Positions 43,420 through 52,555 are shown, counted from the stretch's first letter. The stretch is DNA of 64,000 nucleotides from Paenarthrobacter sp. DKR-5 (GCF_018531425.1 NZ_JAHBOI010000005.1:310001-374000); one strand, 5' to 3'. Notes: generated by a model not told the origin, from the letters alone. Numbers and translations: made by a program.

Positions 43420-45450
43420 CTAAACCTCGATCTCCGGCTGCAGCCGCTTGAGTGTCCAGAACTTGTGCCGGTGCACCGCCAGCGTGGACAGGGCTGCGCC
43501 GAACGCCGTGTAGAGCAGCAGCCCGACGGCTATCGGTGCGACGGCGGCGACGTCGGACCCGTAGATCAGATGGCGCATGCCGGAGACGACGTAGCCCATG
43601 GGAAGGATATCGTGCATCAGGTGCAGCGGCCCCGGCGTCGTCTCCCACGGGAACGTGCCGCCGGAGGAGACCAGCTGGAGCACCAGCAGGATCAGCACCA
43701 CGAACTTGCCCGGGGTGCCCAGCAGGGCGACGATGCCCTGGATGATCGCGCTGAAGGTCATCGCCCCGAGCAGCAGGAACAGCCACGTGAGCACCGGGTG
43801 CGCGGGGTCCAGGCCGAGGCCGAAGCGGACGACGAGCATGAGCAGCGACGCCTGGACGGCCGAGACCGCGAAGAACGGCAGCCAGCCGCCCATGGCGATC
43901 TTCCATGACCGCGCATTCGAGGCGAGGGCGCGCTGGGTGACCGGGCGCATTGCCTGCACGAGCATGAAGATGCCGATCCACATGGCCAGGGTCAGGAAGA
44001 ACGGAGCGAGTCCGGCCCCGTAGGTGCCGGCCTTCGCCTGCGAGAGGGTGTTGACGGAGACCGGGTCGGCGATGACATTCGAGACGTTCTGCTTCTGGCC
44101 GGCGTCCGGGTTGGGGACCTTGCCGGCTCCCTTGTCCAGCTCCGCAGCCAGTTTCCCGGAACCGTCCGCCAGCTTGGCGGCTCCGGTCCGGGCGGACGCG
44201 GCACCGTCGTTGACCTGTGCCGCGCCGTCGGCCAGTTTCGCTGACCCGTCCAGGGCGGACCGCTGCCCGGCAGTGAGGTCCTGCGCCCCGGAGGCGAGGC
44301 TGGCGGCACCAGCGTTGGCCTGGGTGACGGCCGAGTCGAGTGCGGGCGCCGCGGCGGAGAGCTTCGCCGCACCGTCTGCGACCGCTGCCGAGCCGGCCGC
44401 CAGTTGCTGCAGGCCGGCCGTGTCCGCGGCGAGCTTCGCCTTCGTGCCGGCCGTTGCCGCGGCGGCGGTCGAGTCGAAGCCGGCCAGCACCTGGTCCGCC
44501 TGGGCCTGGGTGAGGGCGCCGGCAGCCACAAGGCGCGAAGTCGTCCCGGCAACACGGGCATGGTTCGCTGCTTCGAGTTCGTCCACCGTCCCGCCAAGGG
44601 ACTGCACCTGGGCGTTCAGCTTGGCGTTGCCGGCGGCCACCTTGGCGGCGCCGTCGGCGAGGGCTGCGGCGTCCGCGGGAAGCGTGGAGGTATTCGCGTG
44701 CAGCTGCGACAGGCCCGAGCTGAGCCGGGCGGCGCCCGAGGAGAGCTGGTCCGCGCCGGCCGTGAGCTGCTGCTGCCCGCTGTGCAGGGACCGGGCGCCG
44801 GTCAGCAGGCGTCCGGTGCCGTCCGCGAGCTTGGCGCTGCCGTCCTTGAGCTGCCCCGCGCCGTCGGCGAGCCTGCCGGCGCCGTCCGCCGCTGAGACCA
44901 GCTGCGTGTGGATAGTGCCCAGGCCGGTGAGCAGCTGGTTGGCCGTTTCCTGGCCCACCTCTTTGGCCACAGTGTTGTGGACCGAGCCGGTGAGCTTGTC
45001 CACGATCGTGGAAAGCAGGTAGTTGTTGGCGTCGTTCGTGGTGACGTTCAGCATGGCCTGGCGCGCCGAGTCGAAGCTGGACGGGGACGCGAGGTTGCGG
45101 GAGAAGTCCTTGGGGATCTTCAAGGCGAACGCGTACTTGCCGCTGCGCACGCCTTCATCGGCCGCCGCGGCGCTGGGGACCCGCTGCCAATCGAAGGTCT
45201 TCGCGTCGACGAGGCTGGAGGTGACCCTGCCGCCGACGTCGAGCTGCTTGCCGCCGGCGGCGGCACCGGTGTCCTCGTTCACGAGGGCGGCCTTGATCTG
45301 GTCCAGGTGCCCGTACGGGTCCCAGTTGGCATAGAGATAGACGGCGCCGTAGAGCAGCGGCACCATGACCAGGGCCAGCACTGTGAGCTTGGGAAGCAGG
45401 CCGCCGGTCATCCGTTTCAGTTCGGATTGGGCGAGTCGGAGAACGGTCAT
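43420..45450 (-). CDS. YhgE/Pip-domain membrane protein (ABC-2 type)
   Basis: 676 residues. N-terminal membrane helix followed by the YhgE/Pip extracytoplasmic part (YLYANWDPYGHLDQIKAALV), a long coiled-coil-like middle built from ADGAAKL/SGAARL pseudo-repeats (about residues 190-470) and five C-terminal membrane helices of the ABC-2 type. Relatives include phage-infection protein Pip and ESX-associated YukB-neighbour proteins; transport substrate unknown. Start overlaps the ATPase-like stop (TGATG). Confidence 0.85.
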   Translation of the reverse strand: MTVLRLAQSELKRMTGGLLPKLTVLALVMVPLLYGAVYLYANWDPYGHLDQIKAALVNEDTGAAAGGKQLDVGGRVTSSLVDAKTFDWQRVPSAAAADEGVRSGKYAFALKIPKDFSRNLASPSSFDSARQAMLNVTTNDANNYLLSTIVDKLTGSVHNTVAKEVGQETANQLLTGLGTIHTQLVSAADGAGRLADGAGQLKDGSAKLADGTGRLLTGARSLHSGQQQLTAGADQLSSGAARLSSGLSQLHANTSTLPADAAALADGAAKVAAGNAKLNAQVQSLGGTVDELEAANHARVAGTTSRLVAAGALTQAQADQVLAGFDSTAAAATAGTKAKLAADTAGLQQLAAGSAAVADGAAKLSAAAPALDSAVTQANAGAASLASGAQDLTAGQRSALDGSAKLADGAAQVNDGAASARTGAAKLADGSGKLAAELDKGAGKVPNPDAGQKQNVSNVIADPVSVNTLSQAKAGTYGAGLAPFFLTLAMWIGIFMLVQAMRPVTQRALASNARSWKIAMGGWLPFFAVSAVQASLLMLVVRFGLGLDPAHPVLTWLFLLLGAMTFSAIIQGIVALLGTPGKFVVLILLVLQLVSSGGTFPWETTPGPLHLMHDILPMGYVVSGMRHLIYGSDVAAVAPIAVGLLLYTAFGAALSTLAVHRHKFWTLKRLQPEIEV

Positions 45451-46121
45451 CAGGCAGTCATTTCCTCGGTGGGAGCGGGGCCGTTGCCAAGGCGCGCGGA
45501 AGGACCGTCCCAGCCGGCGGGGATGGAGGCGACGACGGCGACCACGCAGAGGGCGCGCTCGGCGGCGGCAAGGTCCCGGGCCTGGGCCAGCCAGCCGGTG
45601 CCGGCTCCGTGGCGGTCAGGACTGTCCAGCACGAGCAGGTCCACGCGCGGGTCGGCCAGCGCCAGCGCGGTGAGCAGGCGGAAACGGTCGCCGCCGTCGA
45701 GCTCATCCGTCCAGCTGTTGGCCAGGCCGGCAAAACCGGCATCCTTTAGCCAGGCGCCGGGGCGCGGACGCCGCCCGCTGCCGGCCGGAATGAGCGAGAG
45801 GTCCTCCGCGGCGAGGTCCCGGACGCGCAGATGGCGCTCCGGTGCGTTCACCGCGGGCGAGTCGATCAGGGCGCTGTGCCGGCGCGGGCCCCGCGGCTGC
45901 GGCCCGTTGCCCCAGCCGGCGCTTCCCGAGGTCGGCTTCATTCTGCCGCTGAGCAGCAGGGACAGCGCAGTGCGGCTTTCCTGGCCGTCCCCGGCGACAA
46001 GGAGGACCTCGCCTCCGGCGGCCTCCAGGTCGGTGGGCGGCACGAGGTCTCCGTGGCGGCCGGCGAAGTGCAGGCTGCGGGCGTTGAGCACGGGGGTCCT
46101 TTCCTTGGCAACACCCACCAT
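45450..46121 (-). CDS. Degenerate ABC-transporter ATPase-like protein
   Basis: 223 residues, first gene of the YhgE operon. The ABC ATPase layout is recognisable but each motif is altered: Walker A reads AGDGQESRTALSLL (Lys replaced by Arg, Gly lost), signature LDGGDRFRLLTAL instead of LSGGQ, and Walker B VDLLVLDSPD lacks the catalytic Glu. ATP hydrolysis is therefore improbable. It may be a structural partner of the ABC-2 protein that follows. Confidence 0.75.
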   Translation of the reverse strand: MVGVAKERTPVLNARSLHFAGRHGDLVPPTDLEAAGGEVLLVAGDGQESRTALSLLLSGRMKPTSGSAGWGNGPQPRGPRRHSALIDSPAVNAPERHLRVRDLAAEDLSLIPAGSGRRPRPGAWLKDAGFAGLANSWTDELDGGDRFRLLTALALADPRVDLLVLDSPDRHGAGTGWLAQARDLAAAERALCVVAVVASIPAGWDGPSARLGNGPAPTEEMTA

Positions 46122-46129
46122 GCTAACTA

Positions 46130-46145
46130 AACTGACCAGTCAGTT
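46130..46145. promoter_or_regulatory. TetR-type operator
   Basis: Perfect inverted repeat AACTGACCAGTCAGTT (seven-base arms, two-base centre), nine bases upstream of the first gene of the ATPase-like/yhgE/tetR operon. Typical position and shape for autorepression. Confidence 0.75.
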
Positions 46146-46166
46146 CAAATAAGCTCCATGCCCACC

Positions 46167-46223
46167 CGAACGGCCACCAACGGCGGGGTCCGTCGGCGCG
46201 AAGCCGCCGTTAGCGGCCGCTCG
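46167..46223. repeat. Intergenic hairpin repeat, diverged copy C
   Basis: Left arm CGAACGGCCACCAACGGCGG, right arm CCGCCGTTAGCGGCCGCTCG, 17-base loop. Shares CGAACGGCCA and GGCGG with copies A and B; the right arm forms the last codons and stop of the aldolase gene. Confidence 0.45.
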
Positions 46224-47007
46224 CACCCCCCGGGATGAACTTCGCGGCGAGGGACTCGCTCGCCCGGGCCAGCAGCAGGACGTCGGCACCGACCAGGATG
46301 AACGAGGCGCCGGCAGCCAGGTAGGCCCGGGCAATGTCCTCGTTGAACGCGTTCACTCCGGCCGGTTTGCCGGCCGTCTTCGCAGCAGCCAGGCAGCGTT
46401 CGACGGCGGCGCGCACGTCGGGGTGCTCCTGCTGCCCCAGCAGCCCCATCGAGGCGGCGAGGTCCGCCGGGCCGAGGAAGATGCCGTCGACGCCGTCGAC
46501 CGCGAGGATCTCCTCCACCGCGTTGACCGCCGCCTCGGACTCGATCTGCACGGTCAGGCTCACGGTGTCACCCGCACTGGCCAGGTAATCCGGGATGCGG
46601 TTCCACTGCGACGCGCGGGCCAGGGCCGAACCGACGCCGCGGACCCCGTGCGGCGGGTAGCGCACAGCGGCGGCCGCGGCCTCCGCCTCGGCGCGGGAGT
46701 CCACCATGGGCACCAGCAGGTTCTGTGCCCCCAGGTCCAGGTACTGCTTGATCAGGGCCGTGTCGTTGACGGGCGGCCGGACCATGACGTCGACCGGGAA
46801 GCCGTGCACGGCCTGGAGCTGGGCGAGCACCGATTCCAGGCCGTTGGGGCTGTGCTCGGCGTCGATGAGGATCAAGTCCAGCCCCGCCCCGGCGCAGATC
46901 TCGGCCACGAGCGGGCTGGCCGAGCACACCCACATGCCGGTGAGCGGACGGTCGGCCGCGGCCAGGGCCTGGCGGAAACTCGGGCGGGCTGCTATTCGAA
47001 TCGGCAT
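46210..47007 (-). CDS. hpaI: HpcH/HpaI-family aldolase (4-hydroxy-2-oxoheptanedioate aldolase)
   Basis: 265 residues. Class II pyruvate aldolase fold: LILIDAEHSPN near 50, VMVRPPVND, LLVPMVDSRAEAE, VQIESEAAVNAVEE and the metal/substrate region GIFLGPADLAASMG near 185. Splits 4-hydroxy-2-oxoheptane-1,7-dioate into pyruvate and succinate semialdehyde, the last step of homoprotocatechuate degradation. Overlaps the hydratase gene by 16 bp as the final gene of the operon. Confidence 0.9.
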   Translation of the reverse strand: MPIRIAARPSFRQALAAADRPLTGMWVCSASPLVAEICAGAGLDLILIDAEHSPNGLESVLAQLQAVHGFPVDVMVRPPVNDTALIKQYLDLGAQNLLVPMVDSRAEAEAAAAAVRYPPHGVRGVGSALARASQWNRIPDYLASAGDTVSLTVQIESEAAVNAVEEILAVDGVDGIFLGPADLAASMGLLGQQEHPDVRAAVERCLAAAKTAGKPAGVNAFNEDIARAYLAAGASFILVGADVLLLARASESLAAKFIPGGASGR

Positions 47008-47777
47008 GTGACGGCTCCCAGTGGTCCGTAGTCGGCGTGGACGGTGTCCCCTTTGTAAACCCAGAGCGGGCGGGTGAAGGAGCCGGCGAGGATCGTGTCG
47101 CCTGCCTTCAGGCCGTCGCCGTGGGCGGCGAGCTTGTTGGCCAGCCAGTGCACGCCGGCGGCCGGATGATCCAGGACCCCGGCGGCGACCCCGGTTTCCT
47201 CCACGGTCTGGTTCCTGTACAGGATCGCGGCGACCCAGCGCAGGTCAACGGCGTCGGGCCGGGCGGGGCGGCCGCCGGTCACCATTGCGCCCATCGCGGC
47301 GTTGTCGGCGATGGTATCCACGATGGTTCGGCCCTCCATTTCGATCCGCGAGTCGAGGATCTCCAGGGCGGGAACGACGTAGCGGGTCGCGTCCAGCACG
47401 TCGAGCAGGGTGCAGCCGGGTCCGGAGAGGTCCCTGTCGAGCACGAAGGCCAGCTCCACCTCAACCCGGGGATGGGTGTACCGGTCCCACGGCACCGTGC
47501 ATCCGGTCTCCAGCACCATGTCGTCGAAGATCGCGCCGTAGTCCGGTTCGGTGATGCCGGTCGCGGTCTGCATCGCCTTGGAGGTCAGGCCGATTTTGCG
47601 CCCCACCAGGCGCCGGCCCGCAGCCTCGTTGCGCCGCCGCCACAGCTGCTGCACCGCGTAGGAGTCCTCCACGGTCATCTCCGGGTGCCGCAGGCTCAGC
47701 CGCGGAACCGGGGTGCGCGTCAGGGCCGCCTCGAGCAGTTCGTCGGCGATCTGTTCGATCGTTGCTCTCCCAAGCAC
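46992..47777 (-). CDS. hpaH: 2-oxo-hepta-3-ene-1,7-dioate hydratase
   Basis: 261 residues from GTG 47777, four bases after the dioxygenase stop; the longer frame is antisense-like sequence inside the dioxygenase gene. Fumarylacetoacetase-type fold with GRKIGLTSKAMQ near 58, the metal-binding HPRVEVELAFVLDRDL near 105 and WLANKLAAHGDGLKAGDTI. Adds water to 2-oxohept-3-ene-1,7-dioate, between decarboxylase and aldolase steps. Confidence 0.9.
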   Translation of the reverse strand: MLGRATIEQIADELLEAALTRTPVPRLSLRHPEMTVEDSYAVQQLWRRRNEAAGRRLVGRKIGLTSKAMQTATGITEPDYGAIFDDMVLETGCTVPWDRYTHPRVEVELAFVLDRDLSGPGCTLLDVLDATRYVVPALEILDSRIEMEGRTIVDTIADNAAMGAMVTGGRPARPDAVDLRWVAAILYRNQTVEETGVAAGVLDHPAAGVHWLANKLAAHGDGLKAGDTILAGSFTRPLWVYKGDTVHADYGPLGAVTCRFE

Positions 47778-47781
47778 GGCG

Positions 47782-48855
47782 TCAGACCTGCGCGCCCATT
47801 TTGAAGCCGCGTTCCTCGCCCGGTTCCCGGGTGTAGGAGAACCCGTCGGCGCCCACGGTGACGGCCATCTCCGACGCGTCGGTGCGCTGCACGACGGGCT
47901 GGGGGTTGCCGTCGAGGTCCAGCACGAGGGAGGCGTCGGTGTACCAGGAGGGAACGACCGGGTTGCCCCACCAGTCGCGGCGCTGGTTGTCATGCACGTC
48001 CCAGGTGACCGTCGGATTGTCCGGGTCGCCGGTGTAGTAGTCCTGCGTGTAGATCTCCACCCGGTGGCCGTCCGGGTCGAGGATGTACAGGTAGAAGGCG
48101 TTCGAGACCCCGTGCCGGCCGGGGCCGCGCTCGATGCGGTCGGAGATGCGCAGGGCGCCCATCTTGTCGCAGATCTGGATGATGTTGTGCTTTTCGTGGG
48201 TGGCGAATGCGATGTGGTGCATCCTGGGCCCGTCGCCGCCGGTGAGGGCGGTGTCGTGGACGGTCTGCTTGCGGTGCAGCCATGCGGCGTAGGTGACGCC
48301 GTCGGAGTCCTTGATGTCTTCGGAGACCCGGAAGCCCAGGTCCTCCAGGTACTTGCGGCCGCGGGGGACGTCCGGCGTGACCTGGTTAAAGTGGTCCAGC
48401 CGGACCAGCTCCCCGGCGGAGTACAGGTCGTAGCGCTGGGTCAGCCGCTCCACATGCTCGGTCTCGTAGAAGAATTCGTACGGGAAGCCCAGCGGGTCCT
48501 CGACCCGGACCGCGTCGCCGATGCCCCTGGTGAAGCCGCTCCTGCGGCGCTCGGTCCGGCAGCCCAGTTCCCGGTAGTACGCCTCGGCGGCGTCGACGTC
48601 GCCGGGGGTGCGCACCCGGTAGGCGAACGCGGCCGCCGCGGCCACCGGGCCCTTCCGCAGGACGAGGTTGTGGTGGATGAACTCCTCCAGCGAGCGCAGA
48701 TAGATGACGTCGTCGTCCTCCTCCGTCACGTGCAGCCCCAGCACGTCCACGTAGAACGCCCGCGAGGCGGCCAGGTCGGTGACCACGATGTCCATGTAGG
48801 CGCAGCGCACGATGTCCGGCGCGGGGGCGGAGGGCTTGGGGATTTCGGTGCTCAT
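47782..48855 (-). CDS. hpaD: Homoprotocatechuate (3,4-dihydroxyphenylacetate) 2,3-dioxygenase
   Basis: 357 residues. Type I extradiol dioxygenase made of vicinal-oxygen-chelate modules. The metal ligands His155, His214 and Glu267, the acid/base His200, Asn157 and Tyr257 occur at exactly the positions known in the Brevibacterium fuscum (Fe) and Arthrobacter globiformis (Mn, MndD) enzymes, so no insertion or deletion separates them. Cleaves the ring to 5-carboxymethyl-2-hydroxymuconate semialdehyde. Whether Fe or Mn is used cannot be told. Overlaps hpaE by four bases. Confidence 0.97.
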   Translation of the reverse strand: MSTEIPKPSAPAPDIVRCAYMDIVVTDLAASRAFYVDVLGLHVTEEDDDVIYLRSLEEFIHHNLVLRKGPVAAAAAFAYRVRTPGDVDAAEAYYRELGCRTERRRSGFTRGIGDAVRVEDPLGFPYEFFYETEHVERLTQRYDLYSAGELVRLDHFNQVTPDVPRGRKYLEDLGFRVSEDIKDSDGVTYAAWLHRKQTVHDTALTGGDGPRMHHIAFATHEKHNIIQICDKMGALRISDRIERGPGRHGVSNAFYLYILDPDGHRVEIYTQDYYTGDPDNPTVTWDVHDNQRRDWWGNPVVPSWYTDASLVLDLDGNPQPVVQRTDASEMAVTVGADGFSYTREPGEERGFKMGAQV

Positions 48856-50381
48856 CGTTGTTCTCCCTTGTCGATGCGGCCGAATGCGGGCGTGTGCACC
48901 ATTCCGAGCGTGATGTGCACGGCCTGCTGGTGGGTATAGAAATCAATCGAGCGGTAGCCGCCCTCGTGGCCGAGCCCGGAGGCCTTGACGCCGCCGAAGG
49001 GGGTGCGCAGGTCCCGCACGTTGTGGCTGTTCAGCCAGACCATCCCGGCTTCCACGCCGTCCGCGAAGGTGTGCGCGCGGGCCAGGTCGGTGGTCCAGAG
49101 ATACGCGGCCAGCCCGTACTTCACGCCGTTGGCCAGTGCCAGGGCCTCCTCGTCGCTCTCGAACGGGGTGATGGCGACGACGGGGCCGAAGATTTCCTCC
49201 TGGAAGATCCGCGCGTCGGGGGCGACGTCGGCGAAGACGGTCGGGGCGATGTAGTTGCCTTCCGGGAGATGCTCCGGGCGGCCGCCGCCGGCCAGCAGCC
49301 GGCCCTCGGACTTGCCGATCTCGACGTAGGAGGCCACCTTGGCGTAGTGCTCCGGGTGGACCAGGGCCCCGACCTCCGTCTTCGGGTCGTGCGGGTCGCC
49401 GACGACGATGGTCTTCGCGCGGGCCGCGTACTTCGCGCAGAACTCGTCGTAGATGGCCCGGTCGACCAGGATCCGGGACCCGGCGGTGCAGCGCTCGCCG
49501 TTGAGCGAGAACACGCCGAAGAGGGCCGAATCGATCGCGGCGTCGAGGTCGGCGTCGGCGAACACGACGCAGGGGGATTTGCCGCCGAGCTCCATGGACA
49601 GGCCCTTGAGGTTCGCCGCGGCGTTGCGGAAGATTGTCTGCCCGGTGGTCGTCTCGCCGGTGAAGGAGATCAGCGGCACGTCCGGGTGCTTCACCAGCGC
49701 GTCGCCGGCTTCCTCGCCGAGACCGTTGACCAGGTTGAACACGCCGTCGGGCAGCCCGGCGTCCTGGAAGATCCGTGCCCAGAGCGAGGCGGAGAGCGGG
49801 GTGAACTCGGCCGGCTTGAGCACCACCGTGTTGCCGGTGGCCAGCGCCGGGGCCAGCTTCCACGACTCGAGCATGAAAGGCGTGTTCCACGGGGTGATCA
49901 GCCCGGCGACGCCGATCGGCTTGCGGTTCACGTAGTTGATCTGGGACCCGGGGACCTTCATCGCGTCGTCGAACTGGGCCACGATCAGGTCCGCGAAGAA
50001 GCGGAAGTTCTCCGCCGCCCGCAGAGCCTGCCCCCGGGCCTGGGTGATCGGCAGGCCGGTGTCGAAGGTCTCCAGCTCGGCGAGCCGGGTTTCCTGGGCC
50101 TCGACGGCGTCGGCAATCCGGTTCAGCACGCGGGCGCGCTCGCGGGCCTTCAGCTTCGGCCACGGTCCGTGCAGGAACGCTTCCCGTGCTGCGGCGACGG
50201 CGCGGTCGACGTCCTCGGCCTGCCCGGCGGCAGCGGTGGCGTAATTGGCGTTGGACACCGGATCCAGGACATCGAAGGTCTTGCCGCCGGCCGAGTCGAC
50301 GAATGTGCCGTTGATGAAGTGCTGCAGGTGGGTGGGAAGGTCCGCGGGGCGGTGGGCGGAAGCGGCGGCGGTGAACGTCAT
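48852..50381 (-). CDS. hpaE: 5-carboxymethyl-2-hydroxymuconate semialdehyde dehydrogenase
   Basis: 509 residues from ATG 50381, which has AAGGA upstream; the longer frame does not. NAD-dependent aldehyde dehydrogenase: GLITPWNTPFMLESWKLAPAL, catalytic Glu in ELGGKSP and Cys in NGERCTAGSR, C-terminal IDFYTHQQAVHI. Oxidises the ring-cleavage aldehyde. Between the GntR regulator and hpaD in the operon. Confidence 0.93.
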   Translation of the reverse strand: MTFTAAASAHRPADLPTHLQHFINGTFVDSAGGKTFDVLDPVSNANYATAAAGQAEDVDRAVAAAREAFLHGPWPKLKARERARVLNRIADAVEAQETRLAELETFDTGLPITQARGQALRAAENFRFFADLIVAQFDDAMKVPGSQINYVNRKPIGVAGLITPWNTPFMLESWKLAPALATGNTVVLKPAEFTPLSASLWARIFQDAGLPDGVFNLVNGLGEEAGDALVKHPDVPLISFTGETTTGQTIFRNAAANLKGLSMELGGKSPCVVFADADLDAAIDSALFGVFSLNGERCTAGSRILVDRAIYDEFCAKYAARAKTIVVGDPHDPKTEVGALVHPEHYAKVASYVEIGKSEGRLLAGGGRPEHLPEGNYIAPTVFADVAPDARIFQEEIFGPVVAITPFESDEEALALANGVKYGLAAYLWTTDLARAHTFADGVEAGMVWLNSHNVRDLRTPFGGVKASGLGHEGGYRSIDFYTHQQAVHITLGMVHTPAFGRIDKGEQR

Positions 50382-50418
50382 TGTCTGTCCTTGCTGCTCG
50401 GGGGCGGGGTGGTCGGAC

Positions 50419-51078
50419 TCAGGGTGCTTGGGTGTGGGCGAGATAGGCGTCGAGGGTGGCGCTGCGGTGCCGGCGGGCGGCGCGCTCAATCTCCTCGGCG
50501 GCGGCGCGGTCTTCGATGAGCTTCAGCAGCGCTTCGTGTTCGTCCACGGATTCGTGCGCCCGTCCCGGGACGAAACGGAACGTGGAGGAGCGCAGCGAGG
50601 CCAGCCGGTTCCAGCCGCGGTGCACCAGGTCCAGGATGTGCGGGTTGGGGCAGCGCTCGAAGAGGATGCTGTGGAAGTCCAGGTTCAGCTGGGTGAAGCG
50701 CTCCGGGTCGAAATGCTCAAGGCAGCGCCGCATCTGCTCGTTCACGCCGCGGGCGCGGGCGATGTCCACGGCGTCCACCAGCGGCGCCGAGAGAGCGGTG
50801 GCCGCTCCCTCGATGATGCTCAGCGTCTGCATCGTGTACAGGTACTCGGTGGGATCGATTCCCGAGACGGTGGCTCCGACGTTGCGTTCGAAGGTCACCA
50901 GGCCCTCGGCTTCGAGCCGGCGGATCGCCTCGCGCACCGGCACCGGGCTGACGCCGAGCTCCTCGGCGATCCGGCCCAGCACCAGCCGGTAGCCGGGGGT
51001 GTACACGCCGTCGACGATCCTGGCCTTGACCGTGCCGTAGGCCCGCTCCGATTTGCTGAGCGTTGTCTTAGCTGCCAC
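50419..51078 (-). CDS. GntR/FCD-family transcriptional regulator
   Basis: 219 residues from GTG 51078, overlapping the 3' end of the FAH-RraA gene by 11 bp. GntR winged helix (YRLVLGRIAEELGVSPVPVR) and a C-terminal FCD ligand domain with metal-binding histidines (NLDFHSILFERC and ESVDEHEALL). Located within the homoprotocatechuate operon, so probably its regulator; the GTATAC-centred site at 52556 fits. Confidence 0.9.
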   Translation of the reverse strand: MAAKTTLSKSERAYGTVKARIVDGVYTPGYRLVLGRIAEELGVSPVPVREAIRRLEAEGLVTFERNVGATVSGIDPTEYLYTMQTLSIIEGAATALSAPLVDAVDIARARGVNEQMRRCLEHFDPERFTQLNLDFHSILFERCPNPHILDLVHRGWNRLASLRSSTFRFVPGRAHESVDEHEALLKLIEDRAAAEEIERAARRHRSATLDAYLAHTQAP

Positions 51079-52531
51079 GCTGCGCCGTCCACTCCTGGAA
51101 GCGGGCCCGCCAGGCGGCGTTCAGCGGGTACAGTCCCTCGACGCTGTGGCCCTCGCGGACCATTTCGGCGATGAACGTTTCCTCCCGCTCCTGGGCGAGA
51201 CTGTCCTCGGCGACCTCCTCGGCCAGCGCCGGCGGGATCACCAGGATCCCGTCCGCGTCGGCGACGATGATGTCCCCGGGCTGCACGGTGGTGCCGCCGC
51301 AGGCGATGGTGATGTCGGTGTCCCACGGAATGTGCCGGCGGCCGAGCACCGCGGGGTGCGTGCCGGCGAAGTAGGTGGGGATGTCCAGGCCGGCGACGGC
51401 CGTGTAGTCGCGCACGCCGCCGTCGGTGATGATCGCTGCGGCGCCGCGGACCTGGGCGCGCAGGGCCAGGATGTCCCCGATGGTGCCGGTGCCGGTTTCG
51501 CCGCGGGCCTCCATGACGAGGATCTCGCCCTCGTTGACGGAGTCGATGGCGCGCTTCTGCGCGTTGAAGCCGCCCCCGTGCGCGGCGAACAGGTCCTCGC
51601 GGTTGGGCACGTAGCGCAGCGTGCGGGCGACGCCGACGACGCGGCGGTCCGGCCGCGTGGCCCGCAGCCCGTCGATGCTGACGTTGTTCAAGCCGCGTTT
51701 GCGCAGCTGGGACGAGAGCGTGGCAGTGGCGACGCTCTCGAGCTTTTTCTTCAGGGCCGGGGCGAGGACGGGTTCGGCGGAAGGGAGCCCGGCAGCGTCC
51801 CGGGAGCCGTAGGCTTCCTCGCGCTGGACGTCATCGGCCCGCGGCAGGGCGCCGTAGGGGGCGAACGGGATGCTGCCCTCCCGGACCCTCGTCGCCAGCC
51901 GCCCGCTGCTCAGGCCGGTGCCGGGCGCATCCACTTCCACCTCAAGCAGGTCCCCGGGCTGGGCCACCGACGCCCCGGCCGGAGTCCCGGTCAGGATGAT
52001 GTCGCCTGCCTCCAGAGTCAGCAGCTGGGACAGGTCCGCGACCAGCCGGGCGAACGGGAACAGCAGGTCCCCGCTGGAGTCCTCCTGGACCAGTTCCCCG
52101 TTGTGCCAGGTGCGGATGCGCAGGCCGGCAGGGTCCACCTGGGTTGCGGGAATGAGGCCGGGGCCGACAGGGGTGAAACCGTCGCCGCCCTTGGACCGCA
52201 GGTTGGAGCCCTTGTCCGCGTAGCGCAGGTCGTAGACGCCGAGGTCATTGCCCGCGGTCACCCCGGCGACGTGCGTCCATGCCTCTTCGGGACTGACCCG
52301 CCGGGCTGCGGTTCCGATGACCAGGGCTATCTCGCCTTCAAAGCCGAGCAGCTCGCAGCCTGCGGGACGCTCCACGTCGGAGCCGCTCACGGCGAGGGAC
52401 GAAGGCGGCTTGAGGAAGTAGGAGGGCTGCTCGGGGATGCGTCCGCGCTGGGCGGCGCGGCTCGGGTAGTTGAGGTGCACCGCGACCACCTTGCGTGCGC
52501 GGCCCAGGACCGCCTCGTCGACGTCGCCCAC
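51068..52531 (-). CDS. FAH-domain / RraA-like fusion protein, HpaG-type isomerase/decarboxylase
   Basis: 487 residues from GTG 52531 with GAGGAGG upstream. Residues about 15-225 are a fumarylacetoacetate-hydrolase domain (LGFEGEIALVIG with metal-binding Glu, DIILTGTPAG). Residues about 265-470 are an RraA-like domain (TATLSSQLRKRG, DRRVVGVARTL, GGVRDYTAVAGLDIPTYF, VQPGDIIVADADGILVIP). In E. coli HpaG two FAH halves do isomerisation and decarboxylation; here the second is replaced by RraA. First gene of the operon. Confidence 0.88.
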   Translation of the reverse strand: MGDVDEAVLGRARKVVAVHLNYPSRAAQRGRIPEQPSYFLKPPSSLAVSGSDVERPAGCELLGFEGEIALVIGTAARRVSPEEAWTHVAGVTAGNDLGVYDLRYADKGSNLRSKGGDGFTPVGPGLIPATQVDPAGLRIRTWHNGELVQEDSSGDLLFPFARLVADLSQLLTLEAGDIILTGTPAGASVAQPGDLLEVEVDAPGTGLSSGRLATRVREGSIPFAPYGALPRADDVQREEAYGSRDAAGLPSAEPVLAPALKKKLESVATATLSSQLRKRGLNNVSIDGLRATRPDRRVVGVARTLRYVPNREDLFAAHGGGFNAQKRAIDSVNEGEILVMEARGETGTGTIGDILALRAQVRGAAAIITDGGVRDYTAVAGLDIPTYFAGTHPAVLGRRHIPWDTDITIACGGTTVQPGDIIVADADGILVIPPALAEEVAEDSLAQEREETFIAEMVREGHSVEGLYPLNAAWRARFQEWTAQRGS

Positions 52532-52555
52532 CCGACCTCCTCGTCGAAGTACGAA

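Noticed and set aside
44024-45022. Ala/Ser/Pro-rich plus-strand frame that looks like a wall protein
   Set aside because: It is the complement of the coiled-coil pseudo-repeats of the YhgE-like protein; low complexity explains it.
48858-50519. 553-residue plus-strand open frame
   Set aside because: Exact antisense of hpaE with its intact Glu and Cys catalytic motifs.
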